NCBI GenBank assembly: GCA_900553205.1
Contig: USCK01000004.1
Span: forward strand, 1 to 32,042
DNA: 32,042 bases
Direction: 5' to 3'
From: an uncultured bacterium
GTDB taxonomy: Bacteria; Cyanobacteriota; Vampirovibrionia; Gastranaerophilales; Gastranaerophilaceae
Made by a program: the position numbers and the translations under genes. The notes under the pieces were generated by a model. That model saw only the letters and a program-made list of their open reading frames with translations, searched no databases and was not told the origin of the DNA. Below are positions 8,492 through 15,497 of the stretch, piece by piece. Within the stretch, counting starts at the first letter, position 1, and each line of letters starts with the position of its first letter.

Positions 8492-8520
8492 TTGTCCAAT
8501 TTGATTGTCTATCATATAAT
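8492..8520 (+). promoter_or_regulatory. Promoter of nrdDG
   Basis: TTGTCC (8492-8497), a 17-nt spacer and a perfect TATAAT (8515-8520). The predicted start near 8527 gives a 5' leader of about 114 nt before nrdD, unusually long for this window. Confidence 0.6.
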
Positions 8521-8551
8521 AAATTGTAATTAGTAATGGGAGATAGAAATA

Positions 8552-8630
8552 TTAATTAAGAAAGGATACGAATCCTTTATCGGTTCGCAGCCTAAACAGT
8601 CAGAATACTTAATTAAGAGACTGAGGGGAG
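8552..8630 (+). promoter_or_regulatory. Structured 5' leader of nrdD with predicted pseudoknot, candidate riboswitch
   Basis: Three elements can be paired by eye. P1 is 9 bp: TTAATTAAG (8552-8560) with CTTAATTAA (8608-8616). P2 is 7 bp: AAAGGAT (8561-8567) and ATCCTTT (8572-8578) with an ACGA loop, stacked directly on P1. A short P3 joins GGTT (8582-8585) to AGCC (8589-8592). Inside the P1 loop, CAGTC (8597-8601) is complementary to GACTG (8619-8623) just 3' of P1, giving an H-type pseudoknot that abuts the GAGGGGAG ribosome binding region (8623-8630). It does not contain the cobalamin box or an evident NrdR box. The base pairing is seen; a regulatory role in nrdD translation is inferred. Confidence 0.5.
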
Positions 8631-8640
8631 AAAAATTATT

Positions 8641-10899
8641 ATGCAAAATTCGATGAACAAGTCACATGAAAAGAGTGAAAACATTGTTGAAATCCACTCA
8701 AATGTATTTACAAATGCGATTAAGGCTATGTCTGGTGAAGCAAAGTCCTTCACCCCTCAAACGCTTTTAGATATGAGCAAAACTTGTATTATTAAGAAAG
8801 ATGGTACATTAGAGGAATTTAATATACAAAAAATTGTTAATGCAGTAACAAAATCTGCTCAAAGAGTATTGATTAAGTTTACAAATGAACAAGAACAAAA
8901 AATCTGTGCTTTTGTTGAACAAGAAGTAAAGGCTCTTGGTAAAAAGAATATTGATATTTTAGAAATTCATAACATTGTTGAAAGCGCTTTGGATAATGTA
9001 AATCCAAAAGTTGCACAAAGTTATAGAAATTACAGAAACTATAAAACAGATTTTGTCAGCATGTTAGATAAAGTTTATCAAGAATCTCAAAGAATTATGT
9101 ATATTGGTGATAAAGAAAATGCCAATGCTGATTCAACTTTGGTTTCAACAAAACGTTCTTTGATTTTCAACGAATTAAATAAAGAATTATATAAGAAATT
9201 TTTCTTAACAGTTGATGAATTGCAAGCTATCAGAGATGGTTATATTTATATCCACGATATGTCTGCAAGACGTGATACTATGAACTGTTGTTTATTTGAT
9301 GTTGCATCTGTTCTTAAAGGTGGTTTTGAAATGGGTAACCTTTGGTATAACGAACCAAAATCACTTGATGTTGCATTTGATGTAATCGGCGATATCGTAA
9401 TGGCTGCAGCAAGTCAACAATATGGTGGTTTCACAGTTCCTGAAGTTGATAAAATTTTGAAACCTTATGCAGAAAAGACTTTTGAAAGACAAAACAACAA
9501 ATATTTGTGCTTAGGTCTTTCTTTTGAAAAAGCTCGTGAAGCAGCTTTGGAAGATGTACAAAAAGATTTTGAACAAGGTTTCCAAGGTTGGGAATACAAA
9601 TTCAATACAGTTGCATCATCAAGAGGAGACTATCCGTTTATTACCGTTACTGCCGGTTTAGGTACAGGTATTTATGAAAAAATGGCTACAAAAGCTATGT
9701 TAAAAATAAGAATGGGTGGACAAGGTAAAAAAGATTGTAAAAAACCTGTATTGTTCCCTAAAATCGTATTCTTATATGATAAAAATCTTCATGGCGAAGG
9801 TAAAGTGAACGAAGACTTGTTCAAAGCAGGTGTTGAATGTTCAAAGAAAACAATGTATCCTGACTGGTTATCATTATCAGGTGAAGGCTATGTTGCTTCA
9901 ATATATAAAAAATACGGTAAAGTTGTTTCTCCAATGGGGTGTAGAGCATTTCTTTCTCCTTGGTTTGAAAGAGGTGGCATGAATCCTGCTGATGAAAACG
10001 ATAAACCGGTATTTGTAGGTAGATTTAATATCGGTGCTATCAGTCTTCACTTACCTATGATTTATGCAAAAGCTAAGAAAGAAAGCAAAGATTTCTATGA
10101 AGTTCTTGATTACTATTTGGAATTAATAAGACAACTTCATATCAGAACCTATGATTATCTTGGAGAAATGAAAGCATCTGTAAACCCTCTAGCATTCTGC
10201 GAAGGTGGTTTCTTGGGTGGTCATTTAGGTATCCATGATAAAATCAGACCTGTTTTGAAATCTTCAACAGCATCATTTGGTATAACTGCCTTAAATGAAT
10301 TACAAGAAATTTATAACGGTAAATCTCTTGTTGAAGACGGTCAATTTGCTCTTGAAGTAATGGAATATATCAATAAAAAAACTCAAGAATACAAAAAAGA
10401 AGACGGCATATTGTATGCAATATATGGTACTCCTGCAGAAAACTTATGTGGTTTGCAAATAAAACAATTCAGAAAGAAATTCGGTATTGTTCCAAATGTT
10501 TCTGATAAACCATATATTTCAAATTCTTCCCACTGCCATGTTTCTGAACAAATCAGCCCTATTCAAAAACAAGATTTGGAAAAGAGATTCTGGGATTTGT
10601 TTAACGGTGGAAAAATTCAATATGTAAAATATCCGATCAGCTATAATACGAAAGCTGTAGAAACTCTAATCAATAGAGCAATGGATATGGGTTTCTATGA
10701 AGGCGTTAACCTTTCACTTTCATATTGTGATGATTGTGGACACCAAGAATTGAATATGGATGTTTGTCCAAAATGTGGTTCTAAAAACCTGACTAAGATT
10801 GAACGTATGAACGGATATCTTGCATATTCAAGAGTTAAAGGTGATTCTCGTTTAGCAGATCACAAAATGGAAGAAATTAAAGATAGGGTAAGCATGTAA
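8641..10899 (+). CDS. nrdD: Anaerobic ribonucleoside-triphosphate reductase, class III
   Basis: Glycyl-radical enzyme reducing ribonucleoside triphosphates to deoxyribonucleotides without oxygen. Its 752 residues begin with a roughly 45-residue extension, then an ATP-cone allosteric domain (about 48-137, KKDGTLEEFNIQKIVNAV). The barrel follows with RDTMNCCLFDVAS. The C-terminal zinc site CDDC...CPKC precedes the glycyl radical loop RMNGYLAYSR, with the radical glycine at residue 725. The ATG follows GAGGGGAG by 10 nt. The stop overlaps the nrdG start by 1 nt. Presence of class III alone here agrees with an anaerobic lifestyle. Expression is probably controlled through the structured leader just upstream. 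Confidence 0.97.
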   Translation: MQNSMNKSHEKSENIVEIHSNVFTNAIKAMSGEAKSFTPQTLLDMSKTCIIKKDGTLEEFNIQKIVNAVTKSAQRVLIKFTNEQEQKICAFVEQEVKALGKKNIDILEIHNIVESALDNVNPKVAQSYRNYRNYKTDFVSMLDKVYQESQRIMYIGDKENANADSTLVSTKRSLIFNELNKELYKKFFLTVDELQAIRDGYIYIHDMSARRDTMNCCLFDVASVLKGGFEMGNLWYNEPKSLDVAFDVIGDIVMAAASQQYGGFTVPEVDKILKPYAEKTFERQNNKYLCLGLSFEKAREAALEDVQKDFEQGFQGWEYKFNTVASSRGDYPFITVTAGLGTGIYEKMATKAMLKIRMGGQGKKDCKKPVLFPKIVFLYDKNLHGEGKVNEDLFKAGVECSKKTMYPDWLSLSGEGYVASIYKKYGKVVSPMGCRAFLSPWFERGGMNPADENDKPVFVGRFNIGAISLHLPMIYAKAKKESKDFYEVLDYYLELIRQLHIRTYDYLGEMKASVNPLAFCEGGFLGGHLGIHDKIRPVLKSSTASFGITALNELQEIYNGKSLVEDGQFALEVMEYINKKTQEYKKEDGILYAIYGTPAENLCGLQIKQFRKKFGIVPNVSDKPYISNSSHCHVSEQISPIQKQDLEKRFWDLFNGGKIQYVKYPISYNTKAVETLINRAMDMGFYEGVNLSLSYCDDCGHQELNMDVCPKCGSKNLTKIERMNGYLAYSRVKGDSRLADHKMEEIKDRVSM

Positions 10900-11390
10900 T
10901 GAATTATCATAATATAACAAAAGACGATATGCTGAATGGTGACGGCTTGCGTGTCGTGTTGTGGGTATCTGGTTGTACTCATCACTGTGAAGGTTGTCAA
11001 AATCCTATAACATGGGATTTGGCAGGTGGGATTCCGTTCGATGAAGCTGCAGAAGAAGAACTCTTTGAAGCTCTGGGAAAACCTCATATTTCAGGAATAA
11101 CTTTTAGTGGTGGAGATCCTTTGCACCCATTCAATCGTCCGGAAGTATGTCGTTTGATGAAAAAATGTAAAGAACTTTATCCTGAAAAAACAGTATGGTC
11201 ATATACAGGCTTTTTATGGGAAGATGTTAAAGATTGGGAAGGCATGAAGTATGTTGATGTCTTGGCAGACGGTCGCTTTGTACAAGCCTTGAATGACAAC
11301 AATTTGCATTGGGTCGGAAGTTCAAACCAAAAAATTGTTGATGTTCAGCAATCTTTAAAAGAAAACAAAGTTGTTTTACATGTTTCATAA
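10899..11390 (+). CDS. nrdG: Anaerobic ribonucleotide reductase activating protein
   Basis: Radical SAM enzyme that generates the glycyl radical on NrdD. The cluster-binding motif is CTHHCEGC (C26, C30, C33; CX3CX2C), followed by TFSGGDPL, the GGE-like SAM-binding motif. At 163 residues it has the usual size. The ATG overlaps the nrdD stop by one base (TAATG), so the two subunits are translationally coupled. It is followed after 12 nt by a strong inverted repeat. Confidence 0.96.
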   Translation: MNYHNITKDDMLNGDGLRVVLWVSGCTHHCEGCQNPITWDLAGGIPFDEAAEEELFEALGKPHISGITFSGGDPLHPFNRPEVCRLMKKCKELYPEKTVWSYTGFLWEDVKDWEGMKYVDVLADGRFVQALNDNNLHWVGSSNQKIVDVQQSLKENKVVLHVS

Positions 11391-11402
11391 TAATATTAAA
11401 AA

Positions 11403-11433
11403 AATGGAAAGGGGCTCTTCGCCCCTTTCCATT
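11403..11433 (-). terminator. 13-bp GC-rich hairpin after nrdG, with its U-tract on the minus strand
   Basis: AATGGAAAGGGGC (11403-11415) pairs perfectly with GCCCCTTTCCATT (11421-11433) around a TCTTC loop. A run of seven A (11398-11404) lies on its left, so the canonical U-tract is produced only by minus-strand transcription. On the plus strand it is followed by CTAAATG. It may still stop or protect the 3' end of nrdDG mRNA. Confidence 0.6.
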
Positions 11434-11590
11434 CTAAATGAACTAAAGTCAGTATTTTTAACTGATATATTTATAAACACATTTATTTTACCCTGATTTC
11501 AAGATTTTTAGAATTAGTTACATTACTTAAAAATACGATTACAAAAGTAGTAATCTCTTGATTTTTATTAAGTTTTAAAACTGATTATAT
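11434..11590 (+). other. Intergenic stretch between nrdG and the rpsL promoter
   Basis: The full gene-free gap is 11391-11700. This middle part is AT-rich and has no convincing reading frame or tRNA. Two weak inverted repeats are visible: TCAGT/ACTGA (about 11448-11464) and GATTAC/GTAATC (about 11537-11555) followed by a T-rich run, which could serve as a plus-strand terminator for nrdDG. Otherwise I see nothing in it. Confidence 0.4.
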
Positions 11591-11619
11591 TTGACATTCG
11601 TATATGCTTGTAGTTAGAT
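11591..11619 (+). promoter_or_regulatory. Promoter of rpsL-rpsG
   Basis: A perfect -35 TTGACA (11591-11596), 17-nt spacer, and -10 TTAGAT (11614-11619). Predicted start is about 11626, leaving a leader of about 75 nt. Confidence 0.6.
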
Positions 11620-11624
11620 AGAAG

Positions 11625-11668
11625 TATCTTAGTCGAAATTTTCGTGCTGGATTTGACGGCTCAAGATA
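11625..11668 (+). promoter_or_regulatory. Possible structured leader of rpsL-rpsG
   Basis: TATCTT (11625-11630) is complementary to AAGATA (11663-11668), closing a domain that contains a short CGAA/TTCG hairpin and a GC-rich stretch. Ribosomal protein operons are often autoregulated through their leader; binding of S7 or S12 here is inference only. Confidence 0.3.
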
Positions 11669-11700
11669 GTTATACAAACAAATTTAAAAGGAGATAGGTA

Positions 11701-12078
11701 ATGCCTACTATGAATCAGCTTGTACGTCAAGAACGTAAAAAGCTAAAAGACAAAACAAAATCTCCAGCTTTGATGAATTGTCCTCAAAGACGTGGAGTAT
11801 GTACAAGGGTTTATACAACAACCCCTAAAAAACCAAACTCAGCACTTAGAAAAGTTGCCAGAGTAAGACTTACTAACGGGTTTGAAGTTACATCATATAT
11901 CCCAGGTATTGGTCACAACCTTCAAGAACACAGTGTTGTTCTAATTAGAGGTGGAAGGGTAAAAGACCTTCCAGGTGTTAGATATCACATCGTTCGTGGT
12001 ACTTTAGATACTGCAGGTGTTGCAAACAGAGCTCAAAGCCGTTCTAAATACGGAGCTAAAAAGGGAGGTAAGAAATAA
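11701..12078 (+). CDS. rpsL: 30S ribosomal protein S12
   Basis: Decoding-centre protein of the small subunit, 125 residues. Hallmarks are GVCTRVYTTTPKKPNSALRK, with the lysine at 43 that carries streptomycin-resistance changes in other bacteria present in its sensitive form, and GRVKDLPGVRYH with K88 and the aspartate D89 that RimO methylthiolates in many species. AAGGAG (11688-11693) lies 7 nt before the ATG. It overlaps rpsG by 1 nt. The usual downstream fusA and tuf genes of the str operon are absent. Confidence 0.98.
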   Translation: MPTMNQLVRQERKKLKDKTKSPALMNCPQRRGVCTRVYTTTPKKPNSALRKVARVRLTNGFEVTSYIPGIGHNLQEHSVVLIRGGRVKDLPGVRYHIVRGTLDTAGVANRAQSRSKYGAKKGGKK

Positions 12079-12548
12079 TGTCAAGACGTTCTAAACCAGA
12101 AAGAAGAATCCCGGCTCCAGATCCAATTTATAATAATGTTGATATTTCAAAATTCATCAACAGAATTATGCGTCGTGGTAAAAAATCATTAGCAGAAAAA
12201 ATCTTCTACGCAACAATGAAACGTATTGAAGAAAAAGCTAATGACAATCCTATTGAAGTATTCCAAAAAGCATTATCAAATGCTACACCTTTGTTAGAAG
12301 TAAAAGCAAGACGTATTGGTGGTTCAACATACCAAGTTCCAATCGAAGTTAAAGCTGATAGAGGATTTGCTCTTGCATCTTCTTGGCTAATTGCTGCTGC
12401 TAAGAACAGAGGAGGAAAATCATTCATCGATAAATTAACAAATGAATTGATGGACGCATCAAATGGTGCTGGTGCTGCATGTAAAAAACGTGAAGACACT
12501 CACAAAATGGCAGAAGCTAACAAAGCTTTTGCTCACTATAGATACTAA
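12078..12548 (+). CDS. rpsG: 30S ribosomal protein S7
   Basis: Primary 16S rRNA-binding protein that nucleates assembly of the small-subunit head; 156 residues, the standard bacterial length. It starts MSRRSKPERR and shows FINRIMRRGKKSLAEKI and RRIGGSTYQVPIEV. It ends FAHYRY, like other S7 proteins. The ATG overlaps the rpsL stop (TAATG), with GGGAGG upstream. A strong terminator follows 21 nt after the stop, so the operon is only two genes long. Confidence 0.98.
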   Translation: MSRRSKPERRIPAPDPIYNNVDISKFINRIMRRGKKSLAEKIFYATMKRIEEKANDNPIEVFQKALSNATPLLEVKARRIGGSTYQVPIEVKADRGFALASSWLIAAAKNRGGKSFIDKLTNELMDASNGAGAACKKREDTHKMAEANKAFAHYRY

Positions 12549-12569
12549 TTTTAAGTATTTTATAAATAG

Positions 12570-12608
12570 AAAAAGTGACTTTTATTTGAACAATAAAAGT
12601 CACTTTTT
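12570..12608. terminator. Bidirectional rho-independent terminator between rpsG and the flaG-fliS-fliT operon
   Basis: A perfect 17-bp stem (12570-12586 with 12592-12608) and loop TGAAC. The stem begins with five A and ends with five T, so both strands see a hairpin plus U-run. It ends rpsL-rpsG on the plus strand and the three-gene operon arriving from the right on the minus strand. Confidence 0.9.
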
Positions 12609-12660
12609 GTTTATATATATAAATTTTGTTAAATAAAGTCAAGCGTAATTAAAATGATGC

Positions 12661-13044
12661 TTAGTTTCTATAAGTATCATCAACATCAATAATACTACCT
12701 TGTTCTTGGTGTGTAGTATCTTGAGAATATGCTTGTTTTAGTTTATTTTGGAGTTTTAATTTATCTAATTCTTGTTTAACTTCAATCATGTTTGATTGTA
12801 AAACTTCTATATTTTTTTTCTCTTTTTCTTTTAATTCTTCTTCAATTTGTTCAATTTTAGTCTGTTGTTCTTCAGTCAAATCAGAGCATTTTTTTGCCAA
12901 TTTGATTTGTACAAAAATTTTGTCATGAATCTGAATTTTATCAAGGATATCATCAAAAAGCTCTTTTTTAATCATATCTTCAATCTCATCAGCTATTGTA
13001 AGCAAACGGTCATAAAAAAGTAATAATTGGTCATATTGTGACAT
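12661..13044 (-). CDS. Coiled-coil protein, FliT-like by position
   Basis: A 127-residue, almost fully helical, charged protein: MSQYDQLLLFYDRLLTIADEIED, then a long Lys/Glu coiled coil (about 50-100) and a polar tail. It follows fliS by 10 nt with GGGAGGA 5 nt upstream. FliT, a small helical export chaperone for the filament cap, typically occupies this place and has this size and composition. The sequence itself is too degenerate for a firm call, so FliT-like rests on gene order and shape. Confidence 0.6.
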   Translation of the reverse strand: MSQYDQLLLFYDRLLTIADEIEDMIKKELFDDILDKIQIHDKIFVQIKLAKKCSDLTEEQQTKIEQIEEELKEKEKKNIEVLQSNMIEVKQELDKLKLQNKLKQAYSQDTTHQEQGSIIDVDDTYRN

Positions 13045-13054
13045 GAAGTCCTCC

Positions 13055-13480
13055 CTATGCCTCTGTATCAGAATCTATAAGAGAACCTGATTTTTCTTTT
13101 GCAGCAATATCAATAGCTCCAAGAAATGCGCTTCGTAAAGTTTTTAATTCGTTAATAACTTCTTCCAGCATATCCAAATCTCGTTTTCTATTAACTTTAT
13201 ACAACATTTTTACGAGTTTATCGTAGAAAACAAACAAGTGTTTACCAACTTCAATACCGTTTTCTAAATCAATGGTTTTCATAAACTCTCTTAAAATCTT
13301 TTGGCAACCAATAATATTGTTGCAAATCTCTGCAGGGTTATTTTCGTTTATAGCTTTTCTAGCTTTGAATAAAAACTGAATAGCAGCATCATATAGCATA
13401 ATCATTAACTTTTCAGGCGTTGCCGTAAGTATTTCGTTATTTTTATATTGATTTAAGTTTTTAGCGTAAGGATTTAACAT
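13055..13480 (-). CDS. fliS: Flagellar export chaperone FliS
   Basis: A 141-residue helical chaperone that binds the C-terminus of flagellin in the cytosol until export. The N-terminus NPYAKNLNQYKNNEILTATP followed by EKLMIMLYDAAIQFL matches the FliS signature closely. The ATG overlaps the stop of the FlaG-like gene (TAATG), so translation is coupled. No flagellin or fliD lies in the window, so the client protein is not known from here. Confidence 0.88.
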   Translation of the reverse strand: MLNPYAKNLNQYKNNEILTATPEKLMIMLYDAAIQFLFKARKAINENNPAEICNNIIGCQKILREFMKTIDLENGIEVGKHLFVFYDKLVKMLYKVNRKRDLDMLEEVINELKTLRSAFLGAIDIAAKEKSGSLIDSDTEA

Positions 13481-13914
13481 TATACTGACCTATTAACTAA
13501 TATTCCTGATGCCATATTAAGTTTTAACATTAACTGGTTAATCTCTTTTGCGCTTATTTTTTCAACTAATCTGTCAGATTCTTTGTCATAAAGCTCAAAG
13601 ATTTCTCCATCTCTTGATATTTTAACATAAAAAGTGTGATTTTCCAGTTCTTCCTGAGGAATTTCTAACTTTTCTACTTGTTCGCCGTCTTCCTCTGATT
13701 TTTCATAAGAGGCAGCTTCGTCGTTATTATCTTCTTCTTGAGCGTCACTTCCGTTATGTCCGTCTTCTTTTACCTTCATTTGGGTAGAGAGCTTGCCGAT
13801 TTGTTTATTTTTATCATCTTGCTCGACATGTTCTTCTGTTTGGATAGCATAATCACGAGAAGTCGCTTCTCGTAACATGCCTGTATTCGCCATTGATAAT
13901 CCGTCCATACCCAT
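13480..13914 (-). CDS. FlaG-family protein with a long acidic N-terminal region
   Basis: 144 residues. Residues 1-90 are acidic and low in complexity (Glu/Asp/Asn-rich). Residues about 94-144 (FYVKISRDGEIFELYDKESD, then KISAKEIN and GILVNRSV) follow the FlaG pattern of a beta strand, DKETxxxV, IPPEE and a short helix. FlaG usually precedes fliD-fliS, and here it precedes fliS directly with a 1-nt overlap. GAGG sits 10 nt upstream of the ATG; MGM gives a second ATG at 13908. The FlaG assignment is moderate because only the C-terminal 50 residues fit. Confidence 0.65.
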   Translation of the reverse strand: MGMDGLSMANTGMLREATSRDYAIQTEEHVEQDDKNKQIGKLSTQMKVKEDGHNGSDAQEEDNNDEAASYEKSEEDGEQVEKLEIPQEELENHTFYVKISRDGEIFELYDKESDRLVEKISAKEINQLMLKLNMASGILVNRSV

Positions 13915-13946
13915 GGTTTGATATCCTCTCTACTTTTTACATTATA

Positions 13947-13955
13947 TGTTATAAT
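13947..13955 (+). promoter_or_regulatory. Extended -10 promoter for the gene at 13991
   Basis: TGTTATAAT (TGN plus TATAAT, 13947-13955). No recognisable -35 is found 17 nt upstream, which is common with extended -10 promoters. It lies in the 76-nt divergent gap with the FlaG-like operon. Confidence 0.5.
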
Positions 13956-13990
13956 CAAAAAAAAGTAACCGTTTAAAGAAAGGATAATAA

Positions 13991-14617
13991 ATGAAACGCA
14001 ATATATTTTTACTTTTTATACAAGAGTTGACCTCATTACCTTTATGGGTAAAACAAGTAATACTTGTTTATCTCAGAAAAGATTTAGAGTCTTATCTCAG
14101 TGGTGATTTAATCACAATGGACGAAAGTAAAATCTTCCACATCTATAGACCAACTATTTCAAAACTTGGTATGGAAGAACTTGATAAGAAAAATGAAGAA
14201 TATTCAGAAGGTATTTATAATTTCTTATATGACTGTGCAAATAATTTATCAATATTAGAAATGTCTATTGAAAAGAAATACTCAATGGAAGATATTTCAA
14301 AATTGTTTATGTTTGCCTACAAAAACAAATATATAAAACAAGAAATACCTGTACAGGTTCTTGCGATAGCTATGTTTATAGCTGGAGAGTGCATGACAGG
14401 TGAATATTTTCAAAAAATTGGAAAATTATCAGAAGAACAAACTCAAATTATTCTTAATCAACAAAATGAACAAAAAAAGAGTGGAAAGCATACAAAATTT
14501 GCAGAACTTATGGTTGAAAACGGTTTTGTAGAAATGAAAGATATAAAAAGTCTTATAAAACTAAAAGAAGAAGCTCAAAGAAAGGCTGTCCTAGACTTCC
14601 TTACTCCAAGAAAATAA
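13991..14617 (+). CDS. Hypothetical protein with a C-terminal segment resembling the type II secretion/pilus ATPase N-domain
   Basis: A 208-residue, mostly helical cytosolic protein. AAGGA ends 6 nt before the ATG. Residues 1-95 have no recognised fold. Residues about 143-196 (GKLSEEQTQIILNQQ, then FAELMVENGFVEMKDIKSLI) resemble the GspE/PilB N-terminal repeat, in which LSEEQ...Q and LGELLVEKGLI-type helices alternate. That suggests a regulatory or docking role, not an ATPase, since there is no Walker motif. It converges with folE2. Function unknown. Confidence 0.7.
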   Translation: MKRNIFLLFIQELTSLPLWVKQVILVYLRKDLESYLSGDLITMDESKIFHIYRPTISKLGMEELDKKNEEYSEGIYNFLYDCANNLSILEMSIEKKYSMEDISKLFMFAYKNKYIKQEIPVQVLAIAMFIAGECMTGEYFQKIGKLSEEQTQIILNQQNEQKKSGKHTKFAELMVENGFVEMKDIKSLIKLKEEAQRKAVLDFLTPRK

Positions 14618-14642
14618 AAAAGGTTATATTTTATTTAACCTT
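14611..14642 (-). terminator. Terminator of folE2
   Basis: AAGGTTA (14620-14626) pairs with TAACCTT (14636-14642). On the minus strand the hairpin is followed by a U-rich run (complement of 14611-14620). It overlaps the folE2 stop codon and may also end the convergent gene. Confidence 0.55.
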
Positions 14643-15426
14643 CTGATTGAAAAGCCCATGCTGAGTGGTTATGGATACTTTCGATAGATTCACATTCTAC
14701 GGTGAACGAATCTACAATATCGTTGTTTCTTAATGCTAATACGACGTCTCTAAGTACATCTTCTACAAACTTAGGATTGTTATAGGCATGCTCGGTTACA
14801 TATTTTTCATCTTCTCTTTTTAGTAAAGAATAAAGACTGCAAGATGAATTATTTTCAACCATTTTTATCAAATCTTCTATCCAAATATGTTCATCTCTGT
14901 CATAAGATACTTTTACTGATACGATTGCTCTTTGGTTGTGTGCGCCATAATCAGAAATTTCTTTTGAGCATGGGCATAATGTTGTAACAGGGACTTTAAC
15001 TCCGAGAACAAACTTGTACTCCTCATCATCTTCACCGTAATCTGATAAAATGCCTTCAAAAGAACAGTCATAGCACATTGGTGCTGTAATATTGGTTACC
15101 GGCGATTTTTTATCAATAAAATATTTGAAAGAAAATTTTATATAAGAAGATTTTGCATCAAGTCTTTCTACCAAGTCTTGAACACAACCTTCGATATCTA
15201 CTCCCAAAAGACGCTTTTCTCTCCAGTCGTTTAAACATTCTACAAATCTGGACATGTGAGTACCTTTGTAATGAGAAGGTAATGATACACTCATTTTTAC
15301 CTTTGCACATACAACTTGGTCTTCTTCGTCTTTGCGTTGAATAACAAGAGGGAATTCAATATCTTTAATTCCTACTTTTTGTATATCAACTCCTCTGTTA
15401 TCTTTTAGGTTTTGAATATCTTTCAT
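14635..15426 (-). CDS. folE2: GTP cyclohydrolase FolE2 (type IB)
   Basis: Converts GTP to 7,8-dihydroneopterin triphosphate, the first step of folate synthesis (and queuosine in some bacteria). The 263-residue protein starts MKDIQNLKDNRGVDIQKVGI, the usual FolE2 start. The active-site segment TLCPCSKEISDYGAHNQR contains metal-ligand or catalytic residues C151/C153, E156 and H163, and the C-terminus shows ESIHNHSAWA. An in-frame GTG at 15435 with AAGG 5 nt upstream is an alternative start that would add three residues. FolE2 can use metals other than zinc, and some bacteria use it under zinc limitation. It diverges from aroQ around a 14-bp palindrome. Confidence 0.93.
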   Translation of the reverse strand: MKDIQNLKDNRGVDIQKVGIKDIEFPLVIQRKDEEDQVVCAKVKMSVSLPSHYKGTHMSRFVECLNDWREKRLLGVDIEGCVQDLVERLDAKSSYIKFSFKYFIDKKSPVTNITAPMCYDCSFEGILSDYGEDDEEYKFVLGVKVPVTTLCPCSKEISDYGAHNQRAIVSVKVSYDRDEHIWIEDLIKMVENNSSCSLYSLLKREDEKYVTEHAYNNPKFVEDVLRDVVLALRNNDIVDSFTVECESIESIHNHSAWAFQSEG

Positions 15427-15461
15427 AATTTCCACTTATACCTTAATAATTACCCGTTTAT

Positions 15462-15475
15462 TTATGATATCATAA
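15462..15475. promoter_or_regulatory. 14-bp palindrome between folE2 and aroQ
   Basis: TTATGATATCATAA is a perfect palindrome in the 71-nt divergent gap. It contains -10-like hexamers (TATGAT, TATCAT) on both strands, so it could be an operator or overlapping -10 elements. It is AT-rich and could also occur by chance. Confidence 0.35.
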
Positions 15476-15497
15476 GAACAGATTTTATGAGGTGAAT

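Noticed and set aside
8552..8616. Known riboswitch classes (cobalamin, purine, SAM, c-di-GMP, fluoride) in the nrdD leader
   Set aside because: Core consensus blocks of these families could not be found by eye; kept as an unclassified structure.
8552..8616. The two TTAATTAA copies as direct repeats or a transposon target duplication
   Set aside because: TTAATTAA is self-complementary and the extended copies form a hairpin stem; no mobile element between them.
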